From positions 62,001 through 126,000 of the forward strand of contig NZ_FOFF01000005.1 in assembly GCF_900110755.1 (NCBI RefSeq): DNA of 64,000 nt, read 5' to 3'. The notes below the pieces were generated by a model that was not told the origin of the DNA, made no database searches, and saw only the letters and a list, made by a program, of their open reading frames with translations. This stretch comes from Streptomyces sp. yr375 (lineage in GTDB: Bacteria; Actinomycetota; Actinomycetes; Streptomycetales; Streptomycetaceae). Every line of letters starts with the position of its first letter. Position 1 is the first letter of the stretch. This document shows, piece after piece, positions 55,043 to 64,000 of the stretch. Made by a program: the position numbers and the translations under genes.

Positions 55043-57019
55043 TCAGGGGGTGAAGGAGACCGGGAGGTTCGCGGCCTTCGCGCCGGTCGGCGGGACCTGG
55101 AGGGTCTTCAGGGCGAACTCCATGACCTGTTTGAAGACGGGACCGCAGATCTGGCCGCCGAAGTAACTGCCCTTGGTGGCGTTCTGGATGGCGCAGTACA
55201 CGGTGACCCGGGGGCTGTCGGCGGGCGCGAACCCGGCGAACGACGAGGTGTAGCCCTTGTAGGTGCCGGTGGCCGGATCCACTCGGTTGGCGGTACCGGT
55301 CTTACCCGCGACGCGGTATCCGGGGATGCGCGCCTTGGCGCCGGTGCCCTCCTCGTCGTCCACGACCGACTCCAGCATGTGGGCGAGGGTCTTCGCCGTC
55401 TTCTGGCTGACGACCCGGGACTGCGCGGGCGCCTGGGCGGGGGTGAAGCGTCCGTCCGGCCCCTTGGTGCCGCGCACCAGGGTGGGCGCGACGCGGACCC
55501 CGCCGTTGGCGATCGTCGAGTACACGGAGGCCGCCTGGAGCGCGCTCAGGGACATGCCCTGGCCGAAAGGAATCGTGTACTGCTGCGAGGTCGACCAGGC
55601 GGCGGGCCCGGCGAGGATGCCCTTGGTCTCGCCGGGGAAGCCGAGCCCGGTGGGGCCGCCGATGCCGAACTTGCGCAGGTAGGAGTAGAGGACCCGGTTG
55701 GCCTCGGGCTGGGTCTTGCCGAGCTGGCCGGTGGCCAGGATGGTGCCGATGTTGCTGGACTTGGCGAGCACGCCGTTGAGGGTGAGGTACCAGGTGGCGT
55801 GGTCGATGTCATCCTGGAAGAGCCGGTCGCCGCGGTGCAGCCGGTTGGGCACGGTGACGTGCGTCAGCGGCGTCGCGGCGTTCTCCTCCAGGACGGCGGC
55901 CATCGACATGACCTTGGCGGTGGAGCCGGGCTCGTAGGCGTCCTGGACGGCCGGGTTGCCCAGGTCGGCGGCTCGGGCCTTGGAGAGGTCGTTGGGGTCG
56001 AAGCCGGGCGAGTTGGCCATCGCGAGGATCTCGCCTGTGCGGGTGTCCTGGACGATGACGTAGCCCCGGTCCGCCGCGGACTCCTTCACCTGCTCGGTGA
56101 TGGCGTTCTGCGCGGCCCACTGGATGTCGCGGTCGATCGTCAGCTCGACGTCGGATCCGGGCACCGCCGGGGTCTCGGTGGAGCCCGCGGTGGGCACCTG
56201 GCGGCCGCCGGACTGGGCGTAGCGGATCTTGCCGTCCTGGCCGGCCAGGGTGGTGTTCAACTGCTGCTCGACCCCGCCGCCGCCCTTGCCGTCGGCGTTG
56301 ACCCAGCCCAGTATCCCGGCGGCCAGCTCGCCGTTGGGGTACACGCGCTTGGTGCTGGGCACGGCGAGGACGCCGGCGAGGACGTTGACCGTGGAGCGGT
56401 CCGACTCCGCCTTCGTGGCGAGCGCGGACTTCAGGTCCTTGATCTGCTTCCAGACCTGCGGGGTCTGGCGGCCGGCCAGCATCGTGTACCGCGCGGCCGG
56501 GTCCTTCGGCCGCAACTTCTTGACCAGCGCGGACTGCTCCTGGCCGAGGATCGGCGCGAGGAGCGCGGCGGCCTGCTCGGGGCCGTCGTCGACCTTGAGC
56601 TGCTTGCGGTTGAACATCGTGGGGTCGGCCGTGATGTCGTACGCGTCCTCGCTGGTCGCGAAGGCGATGCCGCCGCGGTCGGTGATCTCGCCGCGCTCGG
56701 CGGCCAGCACCCGGCCGATGTACCGGTTCTGCTCGGCCTTGGCGGTGTAGGTGCTCGCGTCGACGGCCTGCACCTGGAGGAGGCGGACCACGAAGGCGAG
56801 GAGCACCAGGGCGAGCGCGAGGCCGACCATGCGCAGCCGGGGGCGGGGGCTGCCCAGCCGGATCACGCGGGCGGGCGCGGGGCGGGGGGCGGGGGCGGTC
56901 GGACGGCGGGCCGGGCGGGCGCCGGGTCCCGGGCGCCGCTGGGCGGAGGCGGGGCGTACGGGCCGGGCGGGGCCGGGCACGCGCCGGCGCGGCGGTTCCC
57001 TGTCGGACACTTCCGTCAC
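55043..57019 (-). CDS. ftsI: Septal transpeptidase FtsI (PBP3)
   Basis: 658-residue class B penicillin-binding protein that cross-links septal peptidoglycan. A Pro/Arg-rich cytosolic tail (about 1-58), one membrane helix (MVGLALALVLLAFVVRLLQV), the dimerisation domain, then the transpeptidase domain with SxxK at Ser 366 (PGSTAKVM), SSN at 421-423 and KTGT at about 573 (AGKTGTANR). All active-site motifs are intact. GTG at 57017-57019 overlaps the ftsL stop (GTGA). Confidence 0.96.
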   Translation of the reverse strand: MTEVSDREPPRRRVPGPARPVRPASAQRRPGPGARPARRPTAPAPRPAPARVIRLGSPRPRLRMVGLALALVLLAFVVRLLQVQAVDASTYTAKAEQNRYIGRVLAAERGEITDRGGIAFATSEDAYDITADPTMFNRKQLKVDDGPEQAAALLAPILGQEQSALVKKLRPKDPAARYTMLAGRQTPQVWKQIKDLKSALATKAESDRSTVNVLAGVLAVPSTKRVYPNGELAAGILGWVNADGKGGGGVEQQLNTTLAGQDGKIRYAQSGGRQVPTAGSTETPAVPGSDVELTIDRDIQWAAQNAITEQVKESAADRGYVIVQDTRTGEILAMANSPGFDPNDLSKARAADLGNPAVQDAYEPGSTAKVMSMAAVLEENAATPLTHVTVPNRLHRGDRLFQDDIDHATWYLTLNGVLAKSSNIGTILATGQLGKTQPEANRVLYSYLRKFGIGGPTGLGFPGETKGILAGPAAWSTSQQYTIPFGQGMSLSALQAASVYSTIANGGVRVAPTLVRGTKGPDGRFTPAQAPAQSRVVSQKTAKTLAHMLESVVDDEEGTGAKARIPGYRVAGKTGTANRVDPATGTYKGYTSSFAGFAPADSPRVTVYCAIQNATKGSYFGGQICGPVFKQVMEFALKTLQVPPTGAKAANLPVSFTP

Positions 57020-57591
57020 CTGCCGGGGGTCTCGGGGGTGGCTGCGGTCGGGTCGGGGCTCTGGACCGGGGGCTCGAGGGGCGCGGGCGCGGCGGGGGAC
57101 GGCGAGGAGCCGGTCGCCGGGTCGAGCGAGAGGGCCTCCGGCGGTGGTACGAGGAGCGGGGCGTCCTGGACGGGCAGCCAGGCGGCGGGCGAGGGGACGC
57201 CCTTCACGGTGCCGTCGGGGTTCAGGAAGGCCGGGTCGCCGCCGGGGACCATGCCGAGTTCGCGGGCGCGGCGCTGGAGGGCGTCCGGGGCGGAGTAGGC
57301 GTCGATGTCGCGCTGGAGGGCCTGCTCCTCGTCGGTGAGGCTCTTGGTGTCCCGTTGGAGGTCGTCCATCTTGAACGAGCCCTCGCTGAGCGCGGAGTTC
57401 ATGACGAGCAGTCCGATGAGACCGCCGCCGAGGAGGAGGACGACGAGGAGGACGAACGGCGTGCGGGCCGCCTGCCGCGGGCCGGCCGGGAAGAGCCGCG
57501 CGAACCGGGCGGCCCTCCCCTTCAGTTCGGGTTTCCTCTGCACGCGCCCACCCCCGGGTGGAGTTGCGGACCCTCGGCTCACGCCCGTCAT
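57016..57591 (-). CDS. ftsL: Cell division protein FtsL
   Basis: 191 residues. An arginine-rich cytosolic start, one membrane helix ([21 protein letters not shown], about 47-67), then a coiled coil ([21 protein letters not shown]) ending in the family motif [16 protein letters not shown] Pro-rich tail follows that is longer than in most bacteria. It forms a complex with FtsQ and a DivIC-type partner. The ATG at 57589-57591 overlaps the rsmH stop (ATGA). Confidence 0.9.
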   Translation of the reverse strand: MTGVSRGSATPPGGGRVQRKPELKGRAARFARLFPAGPRQAARTPFVLLVVLLLGGGLIGLLVMNSALSEGSFKMDDLQRDTKSLTDEEQALQRDIDAYSAPDALQRRARELGMVPGGDPAFLNPDGTVKGVPSPAAWLPVQDAPLLVPPPEALSLDPATGSSPSPAAPAPLEPPVQSPDPTAATPETPGR

Positions 57592-58592
57592 TCGATGGAC
57601 TCCCTGATTCGCTCGGCCCCGCGCAGTCGTGCCGGGGCGGCGCGCCGGTTCTCGGCGACCTCTTCCTCGCTGGGAAGTTCGGCACCACGGGTGAGCAGCT
57701 TGAGCCGTGGCTGGTAACGCTCGGGGACGACCGGCAGCCCGGGCGGCGCGGTGTTGGCGGCGCCGGCCGCGAACACCTGCTTGACCAGCCGGTCTTCGAG
57801 CGAGTGGTACGACAGGACGGCGATCCGCCCGCCGACGTCGATCGCCTGCACGGCGGCCGGGATCGCCCGCTCCAGGACGGACAGTTCGCCGTTGACCTCG
57901 ATGCGCAGCGCCTGGAAGGTGCGCTTGGCGGGGTTGCCGCCGGTGCGCTTGGCGGCCTGCGGCAGCGCGTCGCGGATCAGCTCGACGAGGCGTGCGCTGT
58001 TGGTGAAAGGTTCCTGGACGCGCTCGCGCACGACCGCGGAGACGATCCGCTTGGCCTGCTTCTCCTCGCCGTACGCCCGCAGGATCCGCACGAGTTCGCC
58101 GGGCGGGTAGGTGTTGAGGACCTCGGCGGCGCTGACGCCGGTCGTCTGGTCCATTCGCATGTCGAGCGGCGCGTCCTGGGCGTAGGCGAAGCCCCGGTCG
58201 GCCTCGTCGAGTTGCATGGAGGAGACGCCGAGGTCGAACAGAACTCCCTGCACGCGCGCGAGGCCGAGCGTTTCCAGTACGTCCGGCAGCTCGTCGTAGA
58301 CGGCGTGCACCAGGGTGGCGCGCTCGCCGAAGGGGGCGAGGCGCTCGCCGGACAGGCGCAGCGCCTCCTTGTCGCGGTCGAGGGCGACGAGCCGGACCTC
58401 GGGGAACTGCGTCAGCAGGGCCTCGCTGTGCCCGCCGAGACCGAGCGTGCAGTCGACGACGACCGCTCCGGGCCGCTCGATGGCGGGGGCCAACAGGTCC
58501 AGGCACCGCTGGAGCATCACCGGGACGTGTCGACTCTGTCCCACCCGTCGCCCGCCGCCACCCTTATTCGAATGCGCTTCGCGCCCTTCCAC
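57588..58592 (-). CDS. rsmH: 16S rRNA (cytosine-1402 N4) methyltransferase
   Basis: 334 residues. It methylates C1402 in the ribosomal P site; also called MraW. The SAM-binding fold shows [31 protein letters not shown] and [33 protein letters not shown] and [16 protein letters not shown] are further signatures. GTG at 58590-58592 has AGAGG 9 bases upstream. It is the first gene of the dcw transcript here; mraZ, which precedes it in many bacteria, is absent. Confidence 0.96.
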   Translation of the reverse strand: MEGREAHSNKGGGGRRVGQSRHVPVMLQRCLDLLAPAIERPGAVVVDCTLGLGGHSEALLTQFPEVRLVALDRDKEALRLSGERLAPFGERATLVHAVYDELPDVLETLGLARVQGVLFDLGVSSMQLDEADRGFAYAQDAPLDMRMDQTTGVSAAEVLNTYPPGELVRILRAYGEEKQAKRIVSAVVRERVQEPFTNSARLVELIRDALPQAAKRTGGNPAKRTFQALRIEVNGELSVLERAIPAAVQAIDVGGRIAVLSYHSLEDRLVKQVFAAGAANTAPPGLPVVPERYQPRLKLLTRGAELPSEEEVAENRRAAPARLRGAERIRESIE

Positions 58593-58910
58593 TTTGGGGC
58601 CCTCTCAGATTCCGGGATTCCGGCGGGTCGGTACGCGCCGCCGGGTCCACGCCCCCTCGTGAAGGGAAGGCCTGCCGGCGCCGCGGGGAGATCTCCGGCA
58701 ACGGGGCCGGGGTCTCACGGGATTCAGTCCAGCAGGGAGATCGTCGCCTCCCGCTTCGCGTCACTTTAGTCCACGGTGTCTCGCGGTCAATCAACCGGCC
58801 TGTGCGGCGCGGCCCGTGCGGGGCGCCTCTCCCCCTACCCTTGTGGCTTACCTCACAAAGGGGACGTGATGACGCTCTTTTTCCCATCTCACAGGAGGAC
58901 CGGAACGGGC
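58593..58910. other. Divergent intergenic region between rsmH and the carbonic anhydrase gene
   Basis: Holds the putative rsmH promoter (58763-58790). No gene is supported; mraZ is not present. An in-frame ATG at 58869 could extend the plus-strand gene into this stretch by 14 residues. Confidence 0.5.
58763..58790 (-). promoter_or_regulatory. Putative promoter of the rsmH-ftsL-ftsI group
   Basis: Minus strand TTGACC (58785-58790), 16-base spacer, TAAAGT (58763-58768). The spacer contains GACAC. About 170 bases upstream of the rsmH GTG. Confidence 0.4.
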
Positions 58911-59477
58911 GTGACCAGTACCGTCATGGTTATGACGACTTCTGCATCGGTTCCCGTAGGGCCCGAAGGCGCCATAACCGACGGCACCGTCACGGACCGC
59001 CTCGTCGAGGCGAACGAACGGTACGCCGCCGCGTTCTCCGACCCCGGGATGGACGCCCGTCCCGTCCTGCACGTCGCGATCGTGGCCTGCATGGACGCCC
59101 GGCTCGACCTGCACGCCGCGCTCGGGCTGGAACTGGGCGACTGCCACACCATCCGCAACGCGGGCGGGGTCGTCACCGACGACGTGATCCGCTCCCTCAC
59201 CATCAGCCAGCGCGCGCTGGGCACCCGCAGCATCGTGCTCATCCACCACACCGGCTGCGGTCTGGAGACCCTCACCGAGGAGTTCCGGCACGAACTGGAG
59301 ATGGAGGTCGGCCAGCGTCCGGCCTGGGCCGTGGAGGCGTTCCGGGACGTCGACCAGGACGTCAGGCAGTCGATGCAGCGGGTGCGCACCTCGCCGTTCC
59401 TGGTGCACACCGACGACGTACGCGGCTTCGTGTTCGACGTGAAGACCGGTCTGCTGCGCGAGATCGACCCCTCGTAA
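58911..59477 (+). CDS. Beta-carbonic anhydrase family protein
   Basis: About 188 residues, close in pattern to the mycobacterial beta-carbonic anhydrase Rv1284. Zinc ligands are in VAIVACMDARLDLHAALG (Cys, Asp-Arg dyad) and VLIHHTGCGLETL (His and Cys); IRNAGGVVTDDVIRSLTISQRALG is a family signature. It should interconvert CO2 and bicarbonate in the cytosol. The start is uncertain: GTG 58911 has AGGAGG 12 bases upstream; ATG 58869, 58926 and 58932 are alternatives. Divergent from rsmH. Confidence 0.88.
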   Translation: MTSTVMVMTTSASVPVGPEGAITDGTVTDRLVEANERYAAAFSDPGMDARPVLHVAIVACMDARLDLHAALGLELGDCHTIRNAGGVVTDDVIRSLTISQRALGTRSIVLIHHTGCGLETLTEEFRHELEMEVGQRPAWAVEAFRDVDQDVRQSMQRVRTSPFLVHTDDVRGFVFDVKTGLLREIDPS

Positions 59478-59501
59478 TCCGCGACATCACTGTCGTTACG
59501 C

Positions 59502-59568
59502 TGTGGATATCCGCCCCTCGGACGCCCGAAAAGCCATAACACCGACATATCGCCAACAGTTGTCCACA
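59502..59568. promoter_or_regulatory. Two DnaA-box-like sequences upstream of the MoxR operon
   Basis: TTGTCCACA at 59560-59568 matches the Streptomyces consensus. TGTGGATAT at 59502-59510 reads ATATCCACA on the minus strand, one mismatch from TTATCCACA. They lie in the 238-base gap before moxR. Confidence 0.4.
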
Positions 59569-59715
59569 GGCGAGTGACACGAATCGGTAACGGCAGCAAG
59601 AATGCGGGTGTGACGCCACGCTGAGCAGTTTGCGATCGGCGTCCGTGATTCGGGGTGGGCCGGTTTGCCGCACAGAGCGTCGGCCCGGAGAAAGTTTTGG
59701 GCCGAGGAGGGCCGG

Positions 59716-60752
<1,037 letters not shown>

Positions 60753-60753
<1 letters not shown>

Positions 60754-62123
60754 TGACCGCCGGGGGGACCGGGCAGCCGTCCGCCGGCCGCGGCGGGGGC
60801 GAGAAGGGCGGCGTGCGGACGGCCCTGGCCGGGCTGACCACCCGGGGCCGCTCCTTCCTGGCCGCCGGCGTCGCGGCCGCCGTCTGCGCCTACGTGCTCG
60901 GCCAGCCCGACCTGCTGCGGGTCGGGCTGCTGCTGGCCGCCCTGCCGCTGATCTGCGCGGCCGTCGTCTACCGCACCCGCTACCGGGTGGCCGGCAGCCG
61001 CCGGCTGTCCCCCGCGCGCGTGCCCGCCGGCAGCGAGGCCCGCGTCCATCTGCGGATGGACAACGTCTCGCGGCTGCCCACCGGCCTGCTGATGCTCCAG
61101 GACCGGGTGCCGTACGTGCTCGGCCCGCGCCCCCGCTTCGTCCTGGACCGGATGGAGGCGGGCGGCCGCCGCGAGGTGTCCTACCGGGTCCGCTCCGACC
61201 TGCGCGGCCGCTACCCGCTGGGCCCGCTCCAACTCCGCCTGAACGACCCGTTCGGCATGTGCGAACTGACCCGCTCCTTCTCGACGTACGACACGCTGAC
61301 GGTGATACCGCGCGTCGAGGCGCTGCCGCCGGTCCGGCTGACCGGCGAGGCCAAGGGGTACGGCGACGGACGGCAGCGCTCGCTGGCCCTGGCCGGCGAG
61401 GACGACGTGATCCCGCGCGGCTACCGCCACGGCGACGACCTGCGCCGCGTGCACTGGCGTCTGACCGCGCGCTACGGCGAGCTGATGGTGCGCCGCGAGG
61501 AACAGCCCCAGCGCTCCCGCTGCACGGTGCTGCTGGACACCCGGGGCCTGGCCTACGAGAACGCGGGCCCGGACTCGGCCTTCGAGTGGGCGGTCTCGGG
61601 CGCCGCGTCCGTGCTGGTCCACATGCTCGAACGGGGCTTCTCCGTACGGCTGCTGACGGACACCGGCACCTCGGTGCCCGGCGAGGGCGCCGACGGGTTC
61701 ACCGGCGCGAACCAGGGGTCGGCGGACGCGGCCGGGCTGCTGATGGACACCCTCGCGGTGCTCGACCACTCCGACGGCACGGGCCTGTCCCGGGCCTACG
61801 ACGTGCTGCGCGGCGGCAACGAAGGGCTGCTGGTGGCCTTCCTCGGCGATCTCGACGAGGAGCAGGCGGCGGTGGCGGCGAAGATGCGCCAGCGCAGCGG
61901 GGGCGCGGTCGCCTTCGTGCTGGACGGCGACGGCTGGATGCGTGAACCGAACGGCGGGCCCGATCCGATGAAGAGGCAGGAGGAGCGGCTGCGGTTGCTG
62001 CGCGAGGCGGGCTGGACGGCCGTGAGCGTGCCGCGGGGCGCTTCGGTGACCGAGCTGTGGCGGCAGGCGGACGGCGACCGGGCGGGCGTGCTGACGGCGG
62101 GCGGCGGGGAGGGAAGAGGATGA
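60753..62123 (+). CDS. DUF58 domain protein, membrane anchored
   Basis: 456 residues. Two hydrophobic segments (about 29-66, FLAAGVAAAVCAYVLG and LLRVGLLLAALPLICAAVVY) anchor the protein. The DUF58 domain (about 195-300) shows GDDLRRVHWRLTARYGELMVRREEQPQ, followed by a von Willebrand-like fold (TVLLDTRGLAYE). Such proteins pair with MoxR and a transglutaminase. ATG at 60753 has GGAGG 5 bases upstream; GTG at 60750 is an alternative. Its TGA overlaps the next ATG (ATGA). Confidence 0.88.
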
Positions 62124-64000
62124 GCGGGCGGGCCCGACTGACACTGTGCTCGGCGGCGGCGACGCTGCTGGCCTCGTGCGCCCTGCTGCCCCTGGTGGAG
62201 CCGGCGACCTGGCTGCTCCAGGCGGTGTTCCTGCTGGCGATCCAGTCCGCGGTGGGCGCGGCGACCCGGCGGGTGCCGCTGGCCCGGCCGCTGACGGTGG
62301 CCGCCCAGAGCCTGGTCACACTGATGCTGCTGACCGTGGTCTTCGCCCGGCAGTACGCCGTCGCCGGCCTGGTCCCCGGCCCGGAGGCCTTCCGGCACTT
62401 CGGCGACCTGCTCCGGGCGGGCGCCGACGACGTGGGGCGGTACGCGATACCGGCCCCGCTGTCCGACGGCATCCAGTTGATGGTGCTCGGCGGGGTGCTG
62501 GTGATCGGCCTGGCGGTGGACACCCTCGCGGTGACGTTCCGCAACGCGGCCCCGGCCGGGCTGCCCCTGCTGGCGCTGTACTCGGTCGCCGCGGGCCTGT
62601 CCGACGGGGCGGCCGACTGGCTGTGGTTCCTGGCCGCCGCCGCCGGCTATCTGATGCTGCTGCTCGCCGAGGGCCGGGAGCGGCTGTCGCAGTGGGGCCG
62701 GGTCTTCGGCGGCACCCCGCGCGGCGCGGGCGGGCAGCCGGGCCCGGTGGCGCCGGTGCGCACCGGCCGCCGTATCGGCATGGCCGCGCTGGGCGTCGCC
62801 CTGGTGGTGCCGCTGCTGCCGCTGCCGGCGATACAGGGCGGCCTGCTGGGCGGCGCGGGCACCGGTGTGGGCGCGGGCAACGGCAGCGGGGGCACGATCT
62901 CCGCGGTCAACCCGCTGGTGTCGCTGCGCGACAGTCTGAACGTGAACGACGACCGCACGGTCCTGACCCTGCGCACCAACACCGCCAACACGTCCGACCT
63001 GTACCTGCGGATCGTGTCGCTGGACGACTTCGACGGCATCACGTGGAAGCCGGCGAAGCGCCACATCGTCACCGTGCCGGAGGAGTTCCCCACGCCCACC
63101 GGCCTGGGCCCCGCCGTCAAGCGCACGGAGATCACGACCCGGATCGCGGCCGCCGAGGACTACAGCCAGGACTGGCTGCCGATGCCGTACCCGCCCAGCG
63201 GCGTGCAGGTCAAGGGCAACTGGCGGTACGAGCCGGTCGGCATGACCCTCGTCGGCGACCACGGCCAGACCACCAGCGGCAAGACGTACCAGGTGACGAG
63301 CCTCGACGTGCAGCCGACGGCGGAGCAACTGGCCGCGGCCCCCAAGGCGCCCGGCTCGGTGCTCCGGGACTACACCAAGGTCCCCGACTCCCTGCCGACG
63401 GTGGTGGCGGAGCAGGCCCGTGGGATCACCAAGGGCGCCACGAGCGACTACGAGAAGGCGGTCGCGCTCCAGGACTACTTCGCGCTGACGGGCGGCTTCG
63501 AGTACGACACCCAGGTCGAGGTGGGCAGCGGGCCGGGCGCGATCGCCCGCTTCCTGCGGGACAAGCAGGGCTTCTGCGTGCACTTCTCGTTCGCGATGGC
63601 CGCGATGGCCCGCACGCTGGGCATACCGGCGCGGGTCGCGGTGGGCTTCGCGCCGGGTTCCCCGCAGGCGGACGGTTCGGTGGCGGTGACCCTGAAGGAC
63701 GCGCACGCCTGGCCGGAGCTGTACTTCGAGGGCGTGGGCTGGACCCGTTTCGAGCCGACCCCGACCCGGGGCACGACGCCCACGTACACGCTGCCGGACA
63801 CCTCGGGCGAAACGCTCCCCGAACTGCCGCAGGCCTCGCGTTCGGCGGACGCGGCGCCGTCGGCCCAGCCGTCGGCGAGCGCCAGTTGCTCGGCCCAGGA
63901 CAAGAAGCTGGAGGGCTGCGCGGGCGCGCTGCCGGTGAACCAGGCGGGGCAGGGCGGCGGCGGTATCCCGTGGTATGAGATCGCCGGCTGGACCGTGCTG
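62120..64000 (+). CDS. DUF3488/transglutaminase-like membrane protein, 3' end outside window
   Basis: 627 residues visible, open at the window end. An N-terminal hydrophobic block with about six membrane segments (DUF3488 part, to about residue 245) precedes an extracellular transglutaminase-like domain. The Cys-His-Asp type triad is in KQGFCVHFSFAMAAMARTLGIPARV (Cys), LKDAHAWPELYF (His) and GWTRFEPTP. A Ser/Pro-rich stretch and a final hydrophobic segment (IPWYEIAGWTVL) begin before the cut. Peptide or wall cross-linking is possible. Coupled to DUF58 by ATGA. Confidence 0.9.
   Translation, partial: MSGRARLTLCSAAATLLASCALLPLVEPATWLLQAVFLLAIQSAVGAATRRVPLARPLTVAAQSLVTLMLLTVVFARQYAVAGLVPGPEAFRHFGDLLRAGADDVGRYAIPAPLSDGIQLMVLGGVLVIGLAVDTLAVTFRNAAPAGLPLLALYSVAAGLSDGAADWLWFLAAAAGYLMLLLAEGRERLSQWGRVFGGTPRGAGGQPGPVAPVRTGRRIGMAALGVALVVPLLPLPAIQGGLLGGAGTGVGAGNGSGGTISAVNPLVSLRDSLNVNDDRTVLTLRTNTANTSDLYLRIVSLDDFDGITWKPAKRHIVTVPEEFPTPTGLGPAVKRTEITTRIAAAEDYSQDWLPMPYPPSGVQVKGNWRYEPVGMTLVGDHGQTTSGKTYQVTSLDVQPTAEQLAAAPKAPGSVLRDYTKVPDSLPTVVAEQARGITKGATSDYEKAVALQDYFALTGGFEYDTQVEVGSGPGAIARFLRDKQGFCVHFSFAMAAMARTLGIPARVAVGFAPGSPQADGSVAVTLKDAHAWPELYFEGVGWTRFEPTPTRGTTPTYTLPDTSGETLPELPQASRSADAAPSAQPSASASCSAQDKKLEGCAGALPVNQAGQGGGGIPWYEIAGWTVL

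Noticed and set aside
53354..57298. 1314-codon plus-strand frame opposite murE and ftsI
   Set aside because: Shadow frame; the minus-strand genes have complete family motifs across the same bases.
58593..58910. mraZ before rsmH
   Set aside because: No frame with the MraZ motif on the minus strand; the region is short and non-coding.

Overview
This is a high-GC actinobacterial chromosome segment, almost certainly from a Streptomyces species. The base composition is very GC-rich, GTG starts and 4-base stop/start overlaps are common, and the gene order (his operon with priA, dnaE, lspA, a T-box-controlled ileS, divIVA, the dcw cell-wall and division cluster) is the conserved Streptomyces core layout. 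No tRNA, rRNA, CRISPR array, insertion sequence or prophage was seen.

Layout. 1-9.4 kb: amino-acid biosynthesis on the minus strand. A trp-associated membrane protein (cut by the window edge), trpE and hisI are followed by two plus-strand genes (TIGR03085-like and VOC), then the tightly coupled operon hisD-hisC-hisB-small membrane ORF-hisH-priA-RidA-hisF. PriA is the dual-substrate isomerase serving histidine and tryptophan synthesis. 9.5-13.5 kb: four plus-strand genes (beta-helix-like membrane protein, helical unknown, Lon-substrate-binding-domain protein, YbaK-type deacylase). 13.5-16.4 kb: an accessory-looking patch. It holds a 700-base intergenic stretch of lower GC with perfect inverted repeats, a secreted protein with a possible aerolysin-type pore-forming segment, an orphan ProX-like lipoprotein and a small tryptophan-rich secreted protein. 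16.4-20.8 kb: a membrane protein, an ABC-2 exporter pair, a NYN-domain protein and a 54-residue hydrophilic protein. 20.9-31.7 kb: dnaE, a DUF2252 protein, a membrane protein plus a DsbA-like protein, a PhoD phosphatase, a small secreted protein, a dienelactone-hydrolase-like protein and an MscS channel. 31.7-36.6 kb: CPA1 antiporter, GNAT, RluA-type pseudouridine synthase, lspA and a DksA-type zinc finger fused to a histone-H1-like tail.

36.8-58.6 kb: a translational T-box leader and ileS on the plus strand. Convergent to it is the division and wall cluster, transcribed rsmH-ftsL-ftsI-murE-murF-mraY-murD-ftsW-murG-ftsQ-ftsZ-ylmD-yggS-sepF-sepG-divIVA. These genes build lipid II (murE, murF, mraY, murD, murG), assemble the divisome (ftsZ, ftsQ, ftsL, ftsI, ftsW, sepF, sepG) and direct polar growth (divIVA). 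58.9-64 kb: a beta-carbonic-anhydrase-like protein and a coupled MoxR-DUF58-transglutaminase operon cut by the window end.

The most notable items are an isoleucyl-tRNA synthetase whose HIGH signature reads GAHH (the altered motif linked to mupirocin hyper-resistance in IleRS2 enzymes), the secreted protein patch at 13.5-16.4 kb, the DksA/H1 fusion, a 63-base tandem duplication in divIVA, and GACAC (WhiA-type) motifs on the ftsZ promoter. Start choices for hisH, hisD, murE, yggS, the 9.5 kb gene, the NYN gene and the carbonic anhydrase remain uncertain; alternatives are given in the entries.
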